Source: Adiantum capillus-veneris (taxonomy: Eukaryota; Streptophyta; Polypodiopsida; Polypodiales; Pteridaceae). Taken from it: a stretch of DNA of 64,000 nt. Location of the stretch: contig CM043971.1 in assembly GCA_014529385.2 (NCBI GenBank), positions 94,405,840 through 94,469,839 on the forward strand, read 5' to 3'. Under the pieces are notes generated by a model. That model searched no databases and had not been told where the DNA came from. It worked only from the letters and a program-made list of their open reading frames with translations. The translations under genes and the position numbers were made by a program. Positions 20,075 through 33,355 of this stretch are shown one piece after another (position 1 is the stretch's first letter; each line of letters starts with the position of its first letter).

Positions 20075-20458
20075 GCATATGGACTGTAATGAATCATGCA
20101 CCTGGCGTTCCATTTGCCAATCTTGGTGACTACATGTCCGTATCATGTGATGAGGACATAGTACGAGCTTTAAGAGAGGGATTTTGTGAAGCGAAGGATG
20201 TGTGAAAAATACTAGGCATTCACGACATCTCTTGGTGCTATGACACATGGCAAGAGAGAGGTCTTGAAGATATAATGGTTGCCGATGCAGATGACCAAAT
20301 TTTGGATTATGGAGTTGTTGATGACATTCCTCTTGAGATAGAGGAAGGTTCAAATAAGTTGCACATGTGACAAAGATGACGTGATAGTCGCAGAATGTGA
20401 GCTACGCCATGTGTTTGATGAGATAGTTGATGAAGAGAAAGTTCAGAGCCAGTTTTAA
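20075..20458 (+). pseudogene. Decayed ORF of unknown family
   Basis: One plus-strand frame reads APGVPFANLGDYMSVSCDED, then after a TGA continues KILGIHDISWCYDTWQERGL and an acidic stretch. A frame change near 20360 leads into AECELRHVFDEIVDEEK and a stop at 20456-20458. The composition looks like real protein more than chance. I do not recognise it, and it may be a gene or transposase fragment. Confidence 0.35.
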
Positions 20459-21133
20459 TCTTGTTGTGACCATTTCACCTCCTCCAAATTGAGTTTCTTG
20501 CTAATAAGGAAGATGAAAGTAGCCAATCAAAAAAGGTACTCCATCCCCAATTTGTGCTTCTTTAGTCCTCGCACCCCTAGGGCCTGTGATCTTCGAAGAA
20601 ATGGCTTCCATCGGTGGAAATCTCCTAGAACCATGCCAACCACTTAGAGAAAGGGCGATCTCCTTTATGAATGTAGTGTAGGAGATCACAAGCCACCTAG
20701 ATCCCTGCATGTGGGGGGATAGTTACCGCATATTTCATGATGTGCTCCTCCATGAACACTAGAATCTCTACCAATGCATCCATGTGGAGGGCAACTATGG
20801 TGGCAAGGTTGGGGAGACGGTAAAAAAGGGAAGCTTCAACTTTTCCTCGTAGTTGGTGTCCTCAAGGAAGCACATGAAGTGTGACAAAGGGTTGGATGTG
20901 GGTATATAGACGACACAGAGAATGGCATGGCGAAGCTTGCAGGAGGCGGAGGAGGTGGACTAAGCCATCAAGACGCAGATAGAGCTGGGGAGAAGGAGTG
21001 CCGAGCGGTTGAATAGGAGGTTGGCAATGTGTGGAGTTGTGCAAGGAAGGAGGCACTGATGAAATTTTCTTAGGGGACAATGCGAGGGAAAAAGCAAGGC
21101 CAGCAGCATCTGACAAAAAAAAGCGAGGAGCAG
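20459..21133. other. Unassigned sequence flanking D2
   Basis: No ORF of recognisable family on either strand. The D2 target duplication AGCAG ends this stretch and the flank resumes at 25985. Confidence 0.4.
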
Positions 21134-21286
21134 TGTCAGGACAAGGGTAGGACTAGACGGGCACGGCACGGGCAATGAGCCGGACACACATGCAGTAAAG
21201 GGGTCTATATATGGAAGAGGGCCAAGGGCCTATATATAGGCTGGTTAGGAGGTTATTCGCGTGTCTGTCTACCCGCTGTCCTCACA
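21134..21286 (+). repeat. D2 5' LTR
   Basis: 153 bp from TGTCAGGACAAGGG to TGTCCTCACA. It contains two TATA-like phrases, CTATATATGG and CTATATATAGG, about 15 bases apart. Confidence 0.92.
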
Positions 21287-21287
21287 C

Positions 21288-21299
21288 TGGTATCAGAGC
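21288..21299 (+). promoter_or_regulatory. D2 primer-binding site
   Basis: TGGTATCAGAGC one base after the 5' LTR; complementary to the initiator Met tRNA 3' end. Confidence 0.93.
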
Positions 21300-21351
21300 A
21301 AGGTGGGAGGAGGATGAAGGGGGTGATGGAAGTCTCGCATGGAGTTTGTAT

Positions 21352-21460
<109 letters not shown>

Positions 21461-24400
21461 ACTTCAGCATGAGGCATGGCCTCTCAAGGGCATTCTCTCT
21501 CGCTCTTCGATTGTGGACAACCCGATAGGGCATGGCCGTGGGCATGGTCTCCAAGGAAGGACGTGGGCATGGCACTTGAAGACACAGAGAGCCAAAGAAG
21601 TCGGGACGGCAGGAATTCTCAAGTCCTAGTGGTCAATTCTCAACGCAGGGGCTCGCTTTGGTTGGGCCTGCAACGAGGACCCTTTCCACATCTTCACTGG
21701 TGCACACACAGGCTCCCGCCGTCGCTGCTTCTCTCTTTTTTTTTAAAAGATGGGCGCCGTAATTTTGGGCACCCCCCAATTAAGGGCTTTGGCCCACGGT
21801 TCCAGTCAAAAGTTTTAGCAGCTTCGACACTTTCGAACGTGGTTGACAAGGCACCAGTTACATTGGGGGCAAGACGGACCTGATATCCAGAACTTTGCAA
21901 TTAACGTCAACACCGAACGCATAAGCAGGAAGAGGGAGCAAGTCAAGGAATTCACGTTCGAGGCCGAATCAAATTACCAATATCTACTGCAAAATTGCAC
22001 AGTTTGCAGATTTTGTTTTTCCGAATTCAGCGGAGTGGGGATTATGATGACTTCGTTCCACCACTCGAAGCGGGCTATAAGAATCGGTAAGCAAGTTCAC
22101 GTTTGTGTTTTACATTCTGCATTCATGAAATCTTGCAGATCTCTTCGTACTCTTGGCATGGCAAGCAATTGTTGCCTTTGTTCTACAAGTTTTTTGGAGC
22201 TAACCAAAGTGCTTTCAATGGTTACGCCCTTGCATATCGCTTGCCAAGGTCAACCATGTACACGAACAAACATGGCCGACAAGACTAGAAAGTGTATCAT
22301 GCATGGTGTATGTGTGATAACTTATACGGCTTTGAGCACAACGGCTGGGTCGGTTTGATGCAAAAGCATAGCAAGTTGTCATAGTTCTGGAATCTCAAGG
22401 AGATTGACCTGGCTTGCTCATCGACTTGATGTACGGTGCCCAGTTACTCGGCATGACCGCCTACTGCCACCTTTTCTAGAAATTGGCAGAGAATACATCA
22501 ATTATGCATACTTTTTTATAATTCTTGAGATACTGAGATATTCGACATGGTCATTTAGCTAAAAGTGTTCGACAAGGTTGATTCATTTTTGCCAATTTGC
22601 CATGTTTTGTAATCTCAAGGAGATTAGCACATCCTACTGCTTGCCTTGATGCACGAGGCACGTTGTTCGGCATGGCCGACTCCTTGTCACTATTTCTAGC
22701 CGTTGCCAAAGGATGCTTGTCACACAGTCTTAGCTCATTTCAGTTGAAATTCCTCAACAAGGTCGATTCTTTTTGTCATGCTCTCTGCATGTCAACAACC
22801 ACCTCAGTTGGCTATCAGCAAGGCTTCAATTTCTGTGAAGCACGGCTTCAAGTTTGGCATCTTGCATTGAGACTCCCCACGTTTGGCATATGCTATGAGC
22901 ATACAAACTTGGGAGGAATTTGGTAATCTGCTTGCAGGTTCTTTCATTACATGCCAGATGAATGTATATGATACAAGGGACATATGTATATACACGCAAC
23001 AACTCTCTCTCGTGTAGCAGACTAGGCTATGAGCCTTTATGGAACGAGTTCTTCTCCATCAAAATTTCAGGATGACTGGTTACAATGGGATAACCAGGTG
23101 AGCCTAATTTTCAATTTTTTTTATTTTTCATGTTTTCATTGGAACACGTTGTCTGTTATGTAAAGCAAAGTGCTTTGACAATTCACATGAAGCAAGGCTT
23201 CTCACGCGTGCCATGATACTGCCCATTGACTTGGCATCAAGGGCATTGGCACGTCTGTTTGGGAAACTGAAGGGCTTACAATTCTGCATGCACGGCATGC
23301 TAACCGGGTGGCATAAATTCTATCAGTTCATGGATTACGCTTCCGCTATCACACTCGAAACTTTGTCAAGGATAGACTAAGTGATGGATTGTTTAATGTG
23401 TTTTTTGATTGCTGTCAACACAACAACACTAAAAATAAACAAAAAATTAGACTCGATTCCCAGGAACAATGCCAATGACAAGTCATCCTCATACAATCAT
23501 GACCCCTACAAGGTAGGTGGGTCGGAATGAATTTTATGTTTTTCTATTCCCTCTCTCGATGAGAAAGTCATACCAGAAAATTGTGGACTGCTTATACGAT
23601 AAGTTGCAAGTCAGACAAGTTGAGTTTTTACTAATCTTCAACTCACAGCAGCTGATCTCTACAAGGAAGTCTAGATGCAGCAATTAGTTGCGATAGCATG
23701 GCTATCCACAAGAGCTAAACAGTTCAATTGTGTGGATTCCCTGCTCTCTCTATAGCACTACGGAGTGTCTATGGACATATTGTTTAGGGTACGACCCAGT
23801 GGGTGACTACTAAATTATCCCATAAGCATTGAGGATCACAGTTTGATCTCTCCCACTTGTACTTTCAAGGAAAGAATTCCGCAATCTACCACATGGTAGC
23901 GAACGAATTCAACTTTTCGAGTTGATTCCAATCATCATGTACACGGTTATCGTTACCTGCTACTTGAGCAGTTTCTAGAGAGGGTCTTACCAAGGGGTTT
24001 GACTACGTAGATGTTAACCAAAGGGATTGGATTACACAGGCAACACCCACGGTTTCCAGTGCAATGCTGTTTGCTTTTTCAGGTAGGAGATGTGCTCCTC
24101 TCCGTTTGACTACAGGTAAGTGAACATTACGTTCAAATCCGTAATAAATAGCTTGAATGTTTCAAAGCCATGCCAAGGGCATATTGGAACAGAGTATTTT
24201 GGACCGTAGTGTTTACTATACATTATGATGTTACGAACCTACGTGTAGGGTTCGATTTGGCACATGTCACATGGGATACAACATGGTCTAGGAACTCATG
24301 GAGTTCATTTTAGCCAGTGTGGAGCATGATAATGAGGGTCCCTCTCACTCTTGTTGTGGAGTGTTTGCAGTTACCTCCATGCACAAGTACTAGCTTGTAC

Positions 24401-25190
24401 TTGATGGATGTCTCTTTTCTTGATATCCTTGTTTGAGGCATATTCCACATGTGGAGAATATGAGTCTTCGGGACTGACACTGGCACCAAATTTCTAACAA
24501 TGTGTCGTTACGAAGTCCCTAGGTGTTGGTCGCATCCATTGGTTTGACCATTCTGAGCACACAGTATCAGGAGAAATTTCAGTGGCCAGAAATTGTCGGG
24601 TACTAAGTAAAAACTTATTACAACTGCTGTGAAACCACCTTAATGGCGGGTTGTTTCTACATATAGCTAAGTATTCTATGTACATGAGAATGTCTCATGG
24701 TTGGTACCTAGCTGTGACCGGGTTGTCACATTTTGTTACGGTCCAAAGTCTCATCGTGGAATTGCAGTTCGGATATGTTTGTGTTAAATGCATGCACACT
24801 AGGTGTTATGGGCCCTAGTGTTTAACACAAATTTTTTCGGAGCGGCATGCAAATTCATGGACTTTATTCTTTCTTCACCCTTTTGCACTGTCAGAGCAAT
24901 CTCTCTAGCAGATTTAGTATGAGTTTACACCCTGCCATATAAGGTGATGGTTGAGCTGAGTATGGGTGTTCGTGATTGGCTGCTTGAAACTCCAATCTGC
25001 TTTCAACCTAGTTGGTTGTTTCCATTCCATATCGAGTTTATGGATGGATACTCAATGATTGAGTCATAGTTATTTGTCAGTCGTGGGTGACTGTCTGTAA
25101 GTGGTTTGGGGAAAGCACCTCACTCTTACTGTTTCTATTCATTGGTATTCTCCGCGTAGGATGGGCGGCTTACAAGCATTCTATTTAGTA

Positions 25191-25257
25191 CTAAAGGATA
25201 TGCAAAGTGCATACGTTAGTAAACCACGCTAAAGAATATGCTAACTGCATACGTTAG
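25191..25257 (+). other. D2 duplicated hairpin near the 3' end
   Basis: Two tandem versions of a CTAA...TTAG stem-loop, at 25191-25219 and 25229-25257. The inner arms are ATGCA/TGCAT in the first and TATGC/GCATA in the second. D1 has one copy at 52354-52388 with a different but still paired inner arm. Confidence 0.65.
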
Positions 25258-25814
25258 CAAGAAGTAAAACAACTGGATCAATTAACTTTCTGGTTTGGAG
25301 TTTGCTTCATATGATGAAAGGCATGTTACGACTAGTTTTAATCTCTGCCTGTTATTCTCAAGTTATCAACCTTAATCATCAATTTGGATGAGGTTGACTA
25401 TTGGCAAGAAACCACAGCAAGTCAAGGACTTGGTTGTTGCTGATGAGTATGTCAGCATAGTACTTTCATGGAAAGATGAGCCAAGGTTATATTGCACATT
25501 CCAGTACCTTCATAAAGTCTGAAACTTGGGTATGCATTTAGACACCTCTTAGTTGTGATAACTCGTTTAGCATTCTCAAGTGATTTCTAAATGGAGTCTT
25601 CACGCTCTTTTTATTATGGGTCAGTTAACCAAGACGGGTGCTCAGGGATAACAATTTGGAAAATCAAGATATTACTCTTGGTTTCATTGAACCTCCCACT
25701 GAACCGGGTTCTGATTCAACGAGCCGTTGGATCCATGAGGGATGCCACGGTGGAAAACATTAGTGTTCTTATGAAGATACTACCACTTGTGTTTTTGAGG
25801 ATGAAAATGCTTCT

Positions 25815-25831
25815 CCAAGGGAGGAGTAAAG
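25815..25831 (+). promoter_or_regulatory. D2 polypurine tract
   Basis: CCAAGGGAGGAGTAAAG directly before the 3' LTR; D1 has CCAAGGGGGGAGTAA in the same place. Confidence 0.85.
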
Positions 25832-25984
25832 TGTCAGGACAAGGGTAGGACTAGACGGGCATGGCCCGGGCAATGTGCCGGACACACATGCAGTAAAGGG
25901 GTCTATATATGGAAGAGGGCCAGGGGCCTATATATAGGATGGTTGGGAGATTATTCGCATGTCTGTCTACCCGCTGTCCTCACA
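25832..25984 (+). repeat. D2 3' LTR
   Basis: 153 bp from TGTCAGGACAAGGG to TGTCCTCACA, followed by the TSD AGCAG. Confidence 0.92.
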
Positions 25985-25989
25985 AGCAG

Positions 25990-27470
25990 TGCTAAAGGGG
26001 AAAGGGGGGCGACTCATTGAAGGGGTCAAGAGTGAGAGGCAGTGGAAGCTACTACAGAGGAGGCCGAGGACAGACTGTTGTATAAGAGAGGCTGTTGGCA
26101 TGCAAGACAAGAGGAGCACTCTAGGCTTGAAGGCACAAGTAGTGTGAGCAGATGAGCTTGCTGACGATCGTGTGTAGAAGGTGCCAAACTTGCAGATCCG
26201 TGTAGGAGCCATCCAACAGTAGTCGTTGATAGACCGCTTTTTGTGTATACAAAGTAGCTTGTATATGCATGTTCATATGTACAAAAAGATGTAAATAAAT
26301 GCATTTGGGGGCTTTGTGATGTGGTTTCAAGTTTTAAAAAAGATGCAACGTGTACACATTGTGAATAGTCAGGTTCACGTGTCAGTAGTAGCCGGGCACA
26401 TATATATGCCTGGATAGGGTATCAGAGCCTTGGATATGGTTCTTGGTTTCTTCTTTTGGCTTAGGTAATGTGTTTGAGCTTCCTAGAATGTGAATAATGC
26501 AAGTGGGAAGTGTGGGCACTCTCATCCCGCCCGAGAAGTTTAGGACATACAGTAACTGTCTATTTACGATGCTTGATCTACGTTGATGCATGCAACGCCC
26601 TAGAAGTGGTAAAAAATGTAATGTGGGGATGTGGAAAAGGGCTTTGGGTATCACGGATCAAGCGTACAGAATTTGGTGAATTTTGGAGTCAATATGGGGT
26701 TTACCCGTGAAAAATGCCCGCCAGGGGTCAAAATTGGCCAAAACTGGGCCAAAAAAGGTCAAAAAATGGTCAAAAAAAGGTGTGAAAAGGCTTCAAAATG
26801 CCATTGCCTTGCCTCCATCACATACCCAAGTTTATGTGAACTTGTATTGGTCTCACTTTCTTTCTTCCTCCTTTGCACAATATCTTTGTCACCTTCCATG
26901 ATAGACACCTCATACAAGGGACTCTAGCCACCAAGCCTTTCAAAGTACTTTCAATTTCCTCTCTTGTTTCTCTGCACTCGCCATGCCCCTAAGGCTGCAT
27001 CCCCCATAGTCCATCTCCTATCAATTTTAGCTCACAAATTTTGTTTATATTGATGGAGAAGCACATGCTTCATTTTAGAGGAGGACGAGTCAATATGGAA
27101 CTTTTGCATGGTTACACCAAATACATATAGGAGTAAATCATTGTGCATGTACAGAGTAGGAGAAAAGAAATAGCTAGGGATAACTCTAGCAATTGATGCC
27201 TTATATCAACAATCACATTTTCAAATTACATTAATAGGTTTGCTTGTCCACTTTCTTAAAACTTGCAATCGCATTCTCTACAATCTTCACCATAACAAAA
27301 AATTAGCATCTATAGCAATGGATCATTACAACAAACATCATTACACTCTATAGACCATACAAAATAGGACTGCTAAGGGTGTACATTGTTACCATCTAGG
27401 GTTATCTTGAATGTGGGATTCAATAAGAAGAGTGCATGTGGATTAGTTTTACCCACAATTTCCAAGTGAA
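25990..27470. other. Unassigned sequence, with an isolated PBS-like site
   Basis: No recognisable coding block. GGTATCAGAGCC at about 26419 looks like the PBS of another Met-primed LTR element, but I could not define an LTR before it. The stretch at 26730-26780 repeats GGTCAAAA-like phrases. Confidence 0.4.
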
Positions 27471-28729
27471 ATTGTTTGCTAAATGAGAGATTTCCTTGCC
27501 CACATAAATTTTCTTCTTCCAGAGAGGCAAGAAAAGATCCAACAAGTAAATATTAATACCTACGAGCAAGCCGCATTTATAGTTTTTACATTCTACGTGC
27601 ACTAAGAGTAGAGGTTTCATACAAGCACCATGTGCTTTTGATCAAGCAAGAAGAGATCCCACAAGTACACATGGTTTTTAATAATTCCTTGTGATCAAGG
27701 AAGACGAGATTGCACCATTGGATATGTTTGTGGTTAATTATTTTCTTGTGATCAAGGAGAAAGATATCCGAGAAATGTAAATGTTTGTACTTATTTTTTT
27801 TCCTACAATCGCAAGTGGAATTTCCTTGCACATTGCCACTATGACTGCCCAAAAATCATTCCACACTTTTGAGCTTGGAAAAATAATTCTTTCTCACATC
27901 TTTAATCAAGTGGATAATCAACCATAGATAAGTAAATTGAGTTGCTAGCTTTTGAGTACCAATTCAAGCAAGGGTATCAACTATATAACACATGCATAAA
28001 AGAAAAAGGATCACCCAAAAAGGTATTTCTTAAGCACATCACTCAGAAACTTGAAAAGAGGGTGAAGATTGGATAGGACTAGAAAAGCTAGAGGAGGTGT
28101 GTTAGTTCTTTAGGGTGACTATAGCACGTGATTTCATCAAAAGGTTTTAATTTTTTTAAAGTTACAAGTTTAAATCAGTAGAAGGGGCTTTAAAGAAGCA
28201 AGGATCATTTAACTCATCAACATATATATGTGAAAAAGGGTCCGGTTATTTAAATGCTACTTGAATGCACGTGATGTAAAGAGTTTTCTAATTGTGGAAG
28301 CCTCGGGATCAAGCCTAGGTAAAAGGATGGAGAAAAAAGGTTATTGAGGAAAGAGCATGCTACAGACAAGAGTGCAAAGGGCCTGCAAAAATACCAAAAA
28401 TAACATGCTACAGTCATAAGTTTTGCATACCTAAATTATCATGTACACACAGAAACCACAGCAAGACTGATACAAGAGCCGCGAAGAGCGACACAAAGAG
28501 GGAAAGAGAACATGCAGGTGCACCTCCTAGAGTGGAGTGTTGCACAAGCATAGTGAAGGAGGAGATGCCATAGAAGCAAAGATGAACACAGGCACAGGAT
28601 GCAATCTACTACGTTTCCCCCCCCCCCCCCCCATGCAAGAGTGAGAATTTTCCTCTTCCACTTATTTATTTCTAGATTTCTTGAATGCTCAAAATGAATA
28701 CAAATTGTCCACCCGATGAGCAGATTTAT

Positions 28730-29415
28730 CTGTAGTGCTTTCCTACATGGAGATCTCGATGAGGAGATTTGTATGCAGCAACCTGAAGGGTTTGTGTTAA
28801 AGGGCAAGGAACATTTAGTCTGTAAGCTTTCAAAAAGTCTATGTGGCTTGAAGCAATCATCCAGACAATAGTATCAAAAGTTTGATGCATTTATTTGTTC
28901 CCAAGGCTATAAGTGCAGTATTGAGGATCCATGTCTTTATGTGAAAAGAAAACCCAACAATGGACATCTAATTATGCTTATTCGCTATGTGGATGACATG
29001 CTCATGCTGGTCATTCAAAGAAGGACATTGCTGACCTCAAAATGAAGCTGAAGAGTCAGTTTAACATGAAAGATTTGGGAAATGCAAATCACATTTTGGG
29101 TATGCGCATTACTCAAGACCGTAAAAAGATATTGTTATACTTATCTCAAAAGGATTATGTGCATAAAGTTCTTGAACATTTCAATATGTAGAAGGGGAAG
29201 GCATTGAGTACCCCATTGTCTGCATATTTGCAACTTAGCAAGAACGATTGTCCCAAATCTGTTGAGGAAACAACTATGATGGCTAAGGTTCCTTATGCTT
29301 CAGCTTGTGGTAGTCTCATGTATTCCATGGTGTCTCTGCGACCTAACATTGCACATGCAGTGGGATTTGTCATCATATTTATGTCTAACCGTGGTAAAAA
29401 TCCTGAATTCCCCAA
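28730..29415 (+). pseudogene. E1 copia RT fragment
   Basis: Close to C2: [30 protein letters not shown], the decayed catalytic region with YVDDMLMLVI where the frame breaks, then FNMKDLGNANHILGMRI and VPYASACGSLMYSMVSLRPN. Stops occur near 28870 and 29190. RNase H is absent. Confidence 0.85.
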
Positions 29416-30079
29416 GCATCATTTCAAGAGAGCGGGTTATCCTATGACTATAAAGAGGCACCACCTAGCGGTTAGGATGCAGACATAGATGACCTAGAGT
29501 GGCAGGAGTGATATGCCATACAAGGGAAGAATCATCCCACGGGTATGGGGAGAACAAATCGAAGGAGAAGAGAGAATGGACTCAAAGATCATGATAGAAT
29601 TGCACACTTTTATTGATGATGATGATACTTACAAGAAGTGATCTTGGTTGATAACCAATCTTTCTCCTGACACCGGGGGTACGTGATGGAATGTGAGCTC
29701 CATATGGTGCATGGTGAACTTTGGAGTAAGTGGTGTTAGCACATCAATGAGAGGTTAGTTGAGGGAAACATCAAGACAATGCAGCTGCCAGTGATGTCAA
29801 TCACTAGCATCGAGAGTGTCCCGGGGTAGCCTGGTGTCAGTGCACTCAATCCTAGTGTGGTCATGCTGCCTTGCGGGGTGATAATGAGTGCCTTATGTGC
29901 ATGGGGTGGTCATGACTAGTAAATCAACCATGGTGTGGGTGGAGATTGGTGGTTGTGGTGATGTTGCCAATGCTAGAACGCCCATGCTTGCAACAAGCAT
30001 GACACCGTGAGCTCCCTTAGCTTGTGGGGTGCATTATGTGTTTCTTTTGGACTCCCACATTGGCCGTCAAGTGGGAGAT

Positions 30080-30288
30080 TGTTGGGTTTGCTGGTGTGTC
30101 CAGTCAACGATCGTCACTAACTCAGTTATAGTTTCTTTATCCAATTGTATACATAATGCATTACAAGCCATACACATTTTCTTGATATAATGTGTGATGT
30201 GTAGGAGGGCAAGGCTCACCCTCATCTGTGTGTGCTTACTCTCTTCTCTCTCGCACTCTCTCTTCCCGCTGCTACACTCGATCCAACA
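30080..30288 (+). repeat. E1 3' LTR candidate
   Basis: Starts TGTTGGGTTTGC after the purine tract AAGTGGGAGAT and ends GATCCAACA, so the ends form TGTTGG...CCAACA. About 209 bp. No second copy was found, so the right boundary is provisional. Confidence 0.6.
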
Positions 30289-30481
30289 CTATTTTCCTCT
30301 TTGAGCAAGGGGTGCCCCTTGGGTGAGGGTAGGGCCATTCTCTCTCATCCCTTACTTGTATGGCTCGCCCCCTCCTTTGTAGGAATGATTTTGACTGTCA
30401 AGCACCTCAAGGACCTTGGCCCCCAAGTACCTTAAGCTCCTCAAGCACCTTAGTCAACATGCATGGGTTTAGCAAGAGCAT

Positions 30482-30484
<3 letters not shown>

Positions 30485-30563
<79 letters not shown>
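30485..30563. repeat. (CT)n microsatellite
   Basis: About 78 bases of uninterrupted CT. Confidence 0.97.
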
Positions 30564-30565
<2 letters not shown>

Positions 30566-30634
30566 GCCCCTAGCTTCAAGGGCTCGCCCCCCTCCTTGTA
30601 GGGATTAGCTTTGACTTCAAGGACATGCCTAGAT

Positions 30635-30725
30635 TTACCAAGAACCTTAGTCATCAAGCATCTCAAGCACCTTAGTCATCAAGCATATCAAGCACCTTAG
30701 TCATCAAGCATATCAAGCATAGGCC
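30635..30725. repeat. Minisatellite with AAGCACCTTAGTCATC unit
   Basis: The unit CAAGCACCTTAGTCATCAAG appears about three times with small changes. Its reverse complement appears in the repeats at 55500-55650 beside C3. Confidence 0.8.
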
Positions 30726-31082
30726 TAGCTTAACCTAAGGTCTAAGGACTTTTACACTAACCTTTGGAGGTCTTTAATGAAGCTAACCCTAAGGTCTTTC
30801 AAGATCCATTCTGTACACATTATTCTTCAGTAGACCATCTCTTTTGTGAGCCCTTGCTCAGATGAAAGCATCTCCTTTTAGCCCCGTGTTGAGCTTGGTC
30901 TAAAAACACATATCTGTATTCTAGCTCTTGTTTCCCTTTTATCTTACAATACTAAATGATTAGTTTAACATGAGAAAGTCATCTGGGTAAATCTAGATAT
31001 TAAATTTTATGACATTACCTCTCCCTTGAAACCATAGTCGTCCTCGACTATGAGGTAGAGAAGATAAAGTCTTGGTCATTAG

Positions 31083-33355
31083 TCACCTGTCGACTATTGT
31101 CCATATTCCCGTATTCCCATGGATAGACTTGGGTAATCCAAAGATAAAATCCATGTATATACTCTCCCATGGAAAATTAGGGATTGGCAATGACTGGATT
31201 AATCCAACTTGATTCCCTCTATCATGCATTGTCTTTTGGCATATCACACATTTGGATACATACTCTTGTATGTCCACTTTCATGGTAGGCCAATAGAAGT
31301 ACGTTTCTACTCATCGCAGAGTAGGTTGAATCCCTCGATGCCCCGCATAGGGAGGACCGTAGGATTCATACATGACTTTCTCACAAAGGGAGTAAGTAAC
31401 ACATAGCCTATTTCCATGGAGAAGATAACCATCCTACAAGGTGAATGTTTCCTCTCTCTTTGCTAAGGCAAGGGCTGACATTATGTCTTTAAAATAAGTC
31501 TCAATAGAGTACACATCTATCATAAAAGATAGATCATTGTGAATTGCTATAGACATCTCATTTACCCTCCGTCATTGTGATAGTGCATCGGCCACTTGAC
31601 TATTCTTACCAACAATGTGAGCAATATGAAAATTAAATTGCGAAAGAAAATTTGCCCACCTCATTTTCTTGTCAAAAAGCTTTTTTTGTGTCATGGAGTA
31701 CTTGAGACTTTGGTGGTTTGTTCGCAAAATAAATGGAGTCCCCAATAGATAGTGCTTCCATGTGTCTAGGGCATGTAGAACAGCTAAAAGCTCTTTTTCA
31801 TATATGCCTAAGACCCATTCATCGCATTGAGACGTCGTCTCTCATATGCTATGGCATGCCTTCTTTTTCATACATGCCCAAGACCCATTCATCGCCATTG
31901 AGCCTTTGACTCTCATATGCTATGGCATGCCTTCTTGAAGCAAGACTGCTCCAAGGAAATCACCACAAGCATCACATTCGACCTCAAATGACTTTGAGAG
32001 ACCCGGAAGCATAAGCACTAGTTGGGAGGTAAGCTTCTCTATGAGCTTGTCAAAAGCATTCTGCTATTTAGCAATCCATGAGTACTTAACGTTCTTCTTT
32101 CTTAAGTCATGTAATGATCCTGCTATTTTGGAGAATCTTGCTATGAAGTGTCTCTAGTATGCACATATACCAATAAAGATTCGTAGCTCATGTAGATTCC
32201 TTGGATTAGGCCATGCTTTTATCACCTCCAACTTTGATGAATCCATACGGATATCATCTTGAGAGATAATATGACCTAAGTATTAAATCTCTTGAGGAAA
32301 AATTCACTCTTCGTTTGATTGATAAAAAGATTGTTCTCCCTCAAGGCTTACTTGGAAAGTTGTGTATGCTTCTCCAAGGACTTGGAGTATATGATGATAT
32401 CATCATTAACCAAGTAAACTTGCAGTGTGGTCTAAAAACTTCCTCCATTAAACGATTGAATGTGGCTGGAGCATTTTTCAATCCAAAAGGCATGACAAGA
32501 TATTCATAAATACCAAACATTGTACGAAACGCGGTCTTTACGATATCTTCATTCACTATCCTTTTTTGATGATAGCCACTTTTAAGGTCAATCCTACTAA
32601 AGTAGGTCAAACCTTGTAGCTTATCAAATAGATCTTCTACCTGCGGTACGGGAACTCTATTTTTGATAGTGATACGGTAGTCCACACACATGCGGTATGT
32701 GCCATCTTTCTTTTGCACTTAAAGGACTAGAGAACAAAAGGGAGAGGAGCTAGGCCTCACCATCCCCTTGTCTACCATCTCATGCACTTGCCTCATAATC
32801 TCCTCTTGTTGAGCTTCAGAAACTCTATGAGGAGGTTTATTAGGCGGTGAGCTCTCCGGTAGAAGCTCTATCATATGGTCATCATCCCCTCATTTTTGAG
32901 GTAAATCCATAGGAATGTCATCGATAAATACATCTTGGAATCTATTTAGAAAATTAGACAAGTCTAATTCTTCTTGATCACTACCACTTCATTTTGTTAA
33001 AATATTAGCATCATTTAGAGACTCTTTGAAAAAACTTATGTTGGAGAGGAGAGATAAAAAAGTCTTCTTTGTCCATGTAGATTTTGACATGAAGACTCAA
33101 CTTCCCAATCAAGGGAGTAACAGAGGATTGTTGTCCCTTCAAAGCCCCATCGGAAGTTATAGTATCTCCCATGTCAAAAGCGTTAATGCCCAGCTTAGTG
33201 ACCAACTCCGTTGATATGTTGTGAGTAGATCTAGGGTCAAAAAGCATGAAGGCATCATGCTCCCTCACCTTTCCCCAAGCATAGGAAAGGAATGATCATT
33301 TGCAATGAGCATCCTCTTTTGGATCTTCGATCATAGAAGCTCTAGGAGTCTCATT
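31083..33355 (-). pseudogene. G3 gypsy pol remnant: protease, RT, RNase H and partial integrase
   Basis: On the minus strand: protease AFMLFDPRSTHN near 33240, [26 protein letters not shown] and [16 protein letters not shown] in the frame 32718-32341, then broken RNase H, and integrase zinc-binding CVICQKTM followed by PWESIYMDFIFGLPKS at 31083-31283. Integrase stops before its third acidic residue. Stops and frame changes are frequent. G4 at the window's right end shows the same protease (AFSLFDPGSTHNF), so the two are one family. At 33355 the 5' LTR joins directly to the end of gag; PBS and most of gag are missing. Confidence 0.85.

Larger units (their letters stand above)
27470..30288 (+). 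mobile_element. E1: truncated chimeric copia derivative
   Basis: A copia RT fragment (about 28730-29415) is embedded in unrelated sequence and followed by a polypurine tract and an LTR-like end (30080-30288). The interval to about 30000 is repeated in the same orientation at about 40630-43148 (E2). In both copies RT breaks at the same point, after NRGKN or NPGKK, into PEFPKHHF-type sequence of unknown origin instead of the expected HWDAVK. The chimera therefore predates the duplication. A 5' LTR was not found. Confidence 0.7.

Noticed and set aside
25437-25460. CTGATGAG in D2 (and near 52571 in D1) as a hammerhead ribozyme core, as in retrozymes
   Set aside because: The required stem II and GAAA arrangement does not follow, and it is not in the LTR as in known retrozymes.
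30485-30563. CRISPR-like or regulatory array
   Set aside because: The repeats are simple microsatellites without spacers; no CRISPR-type structure occurs in the window.
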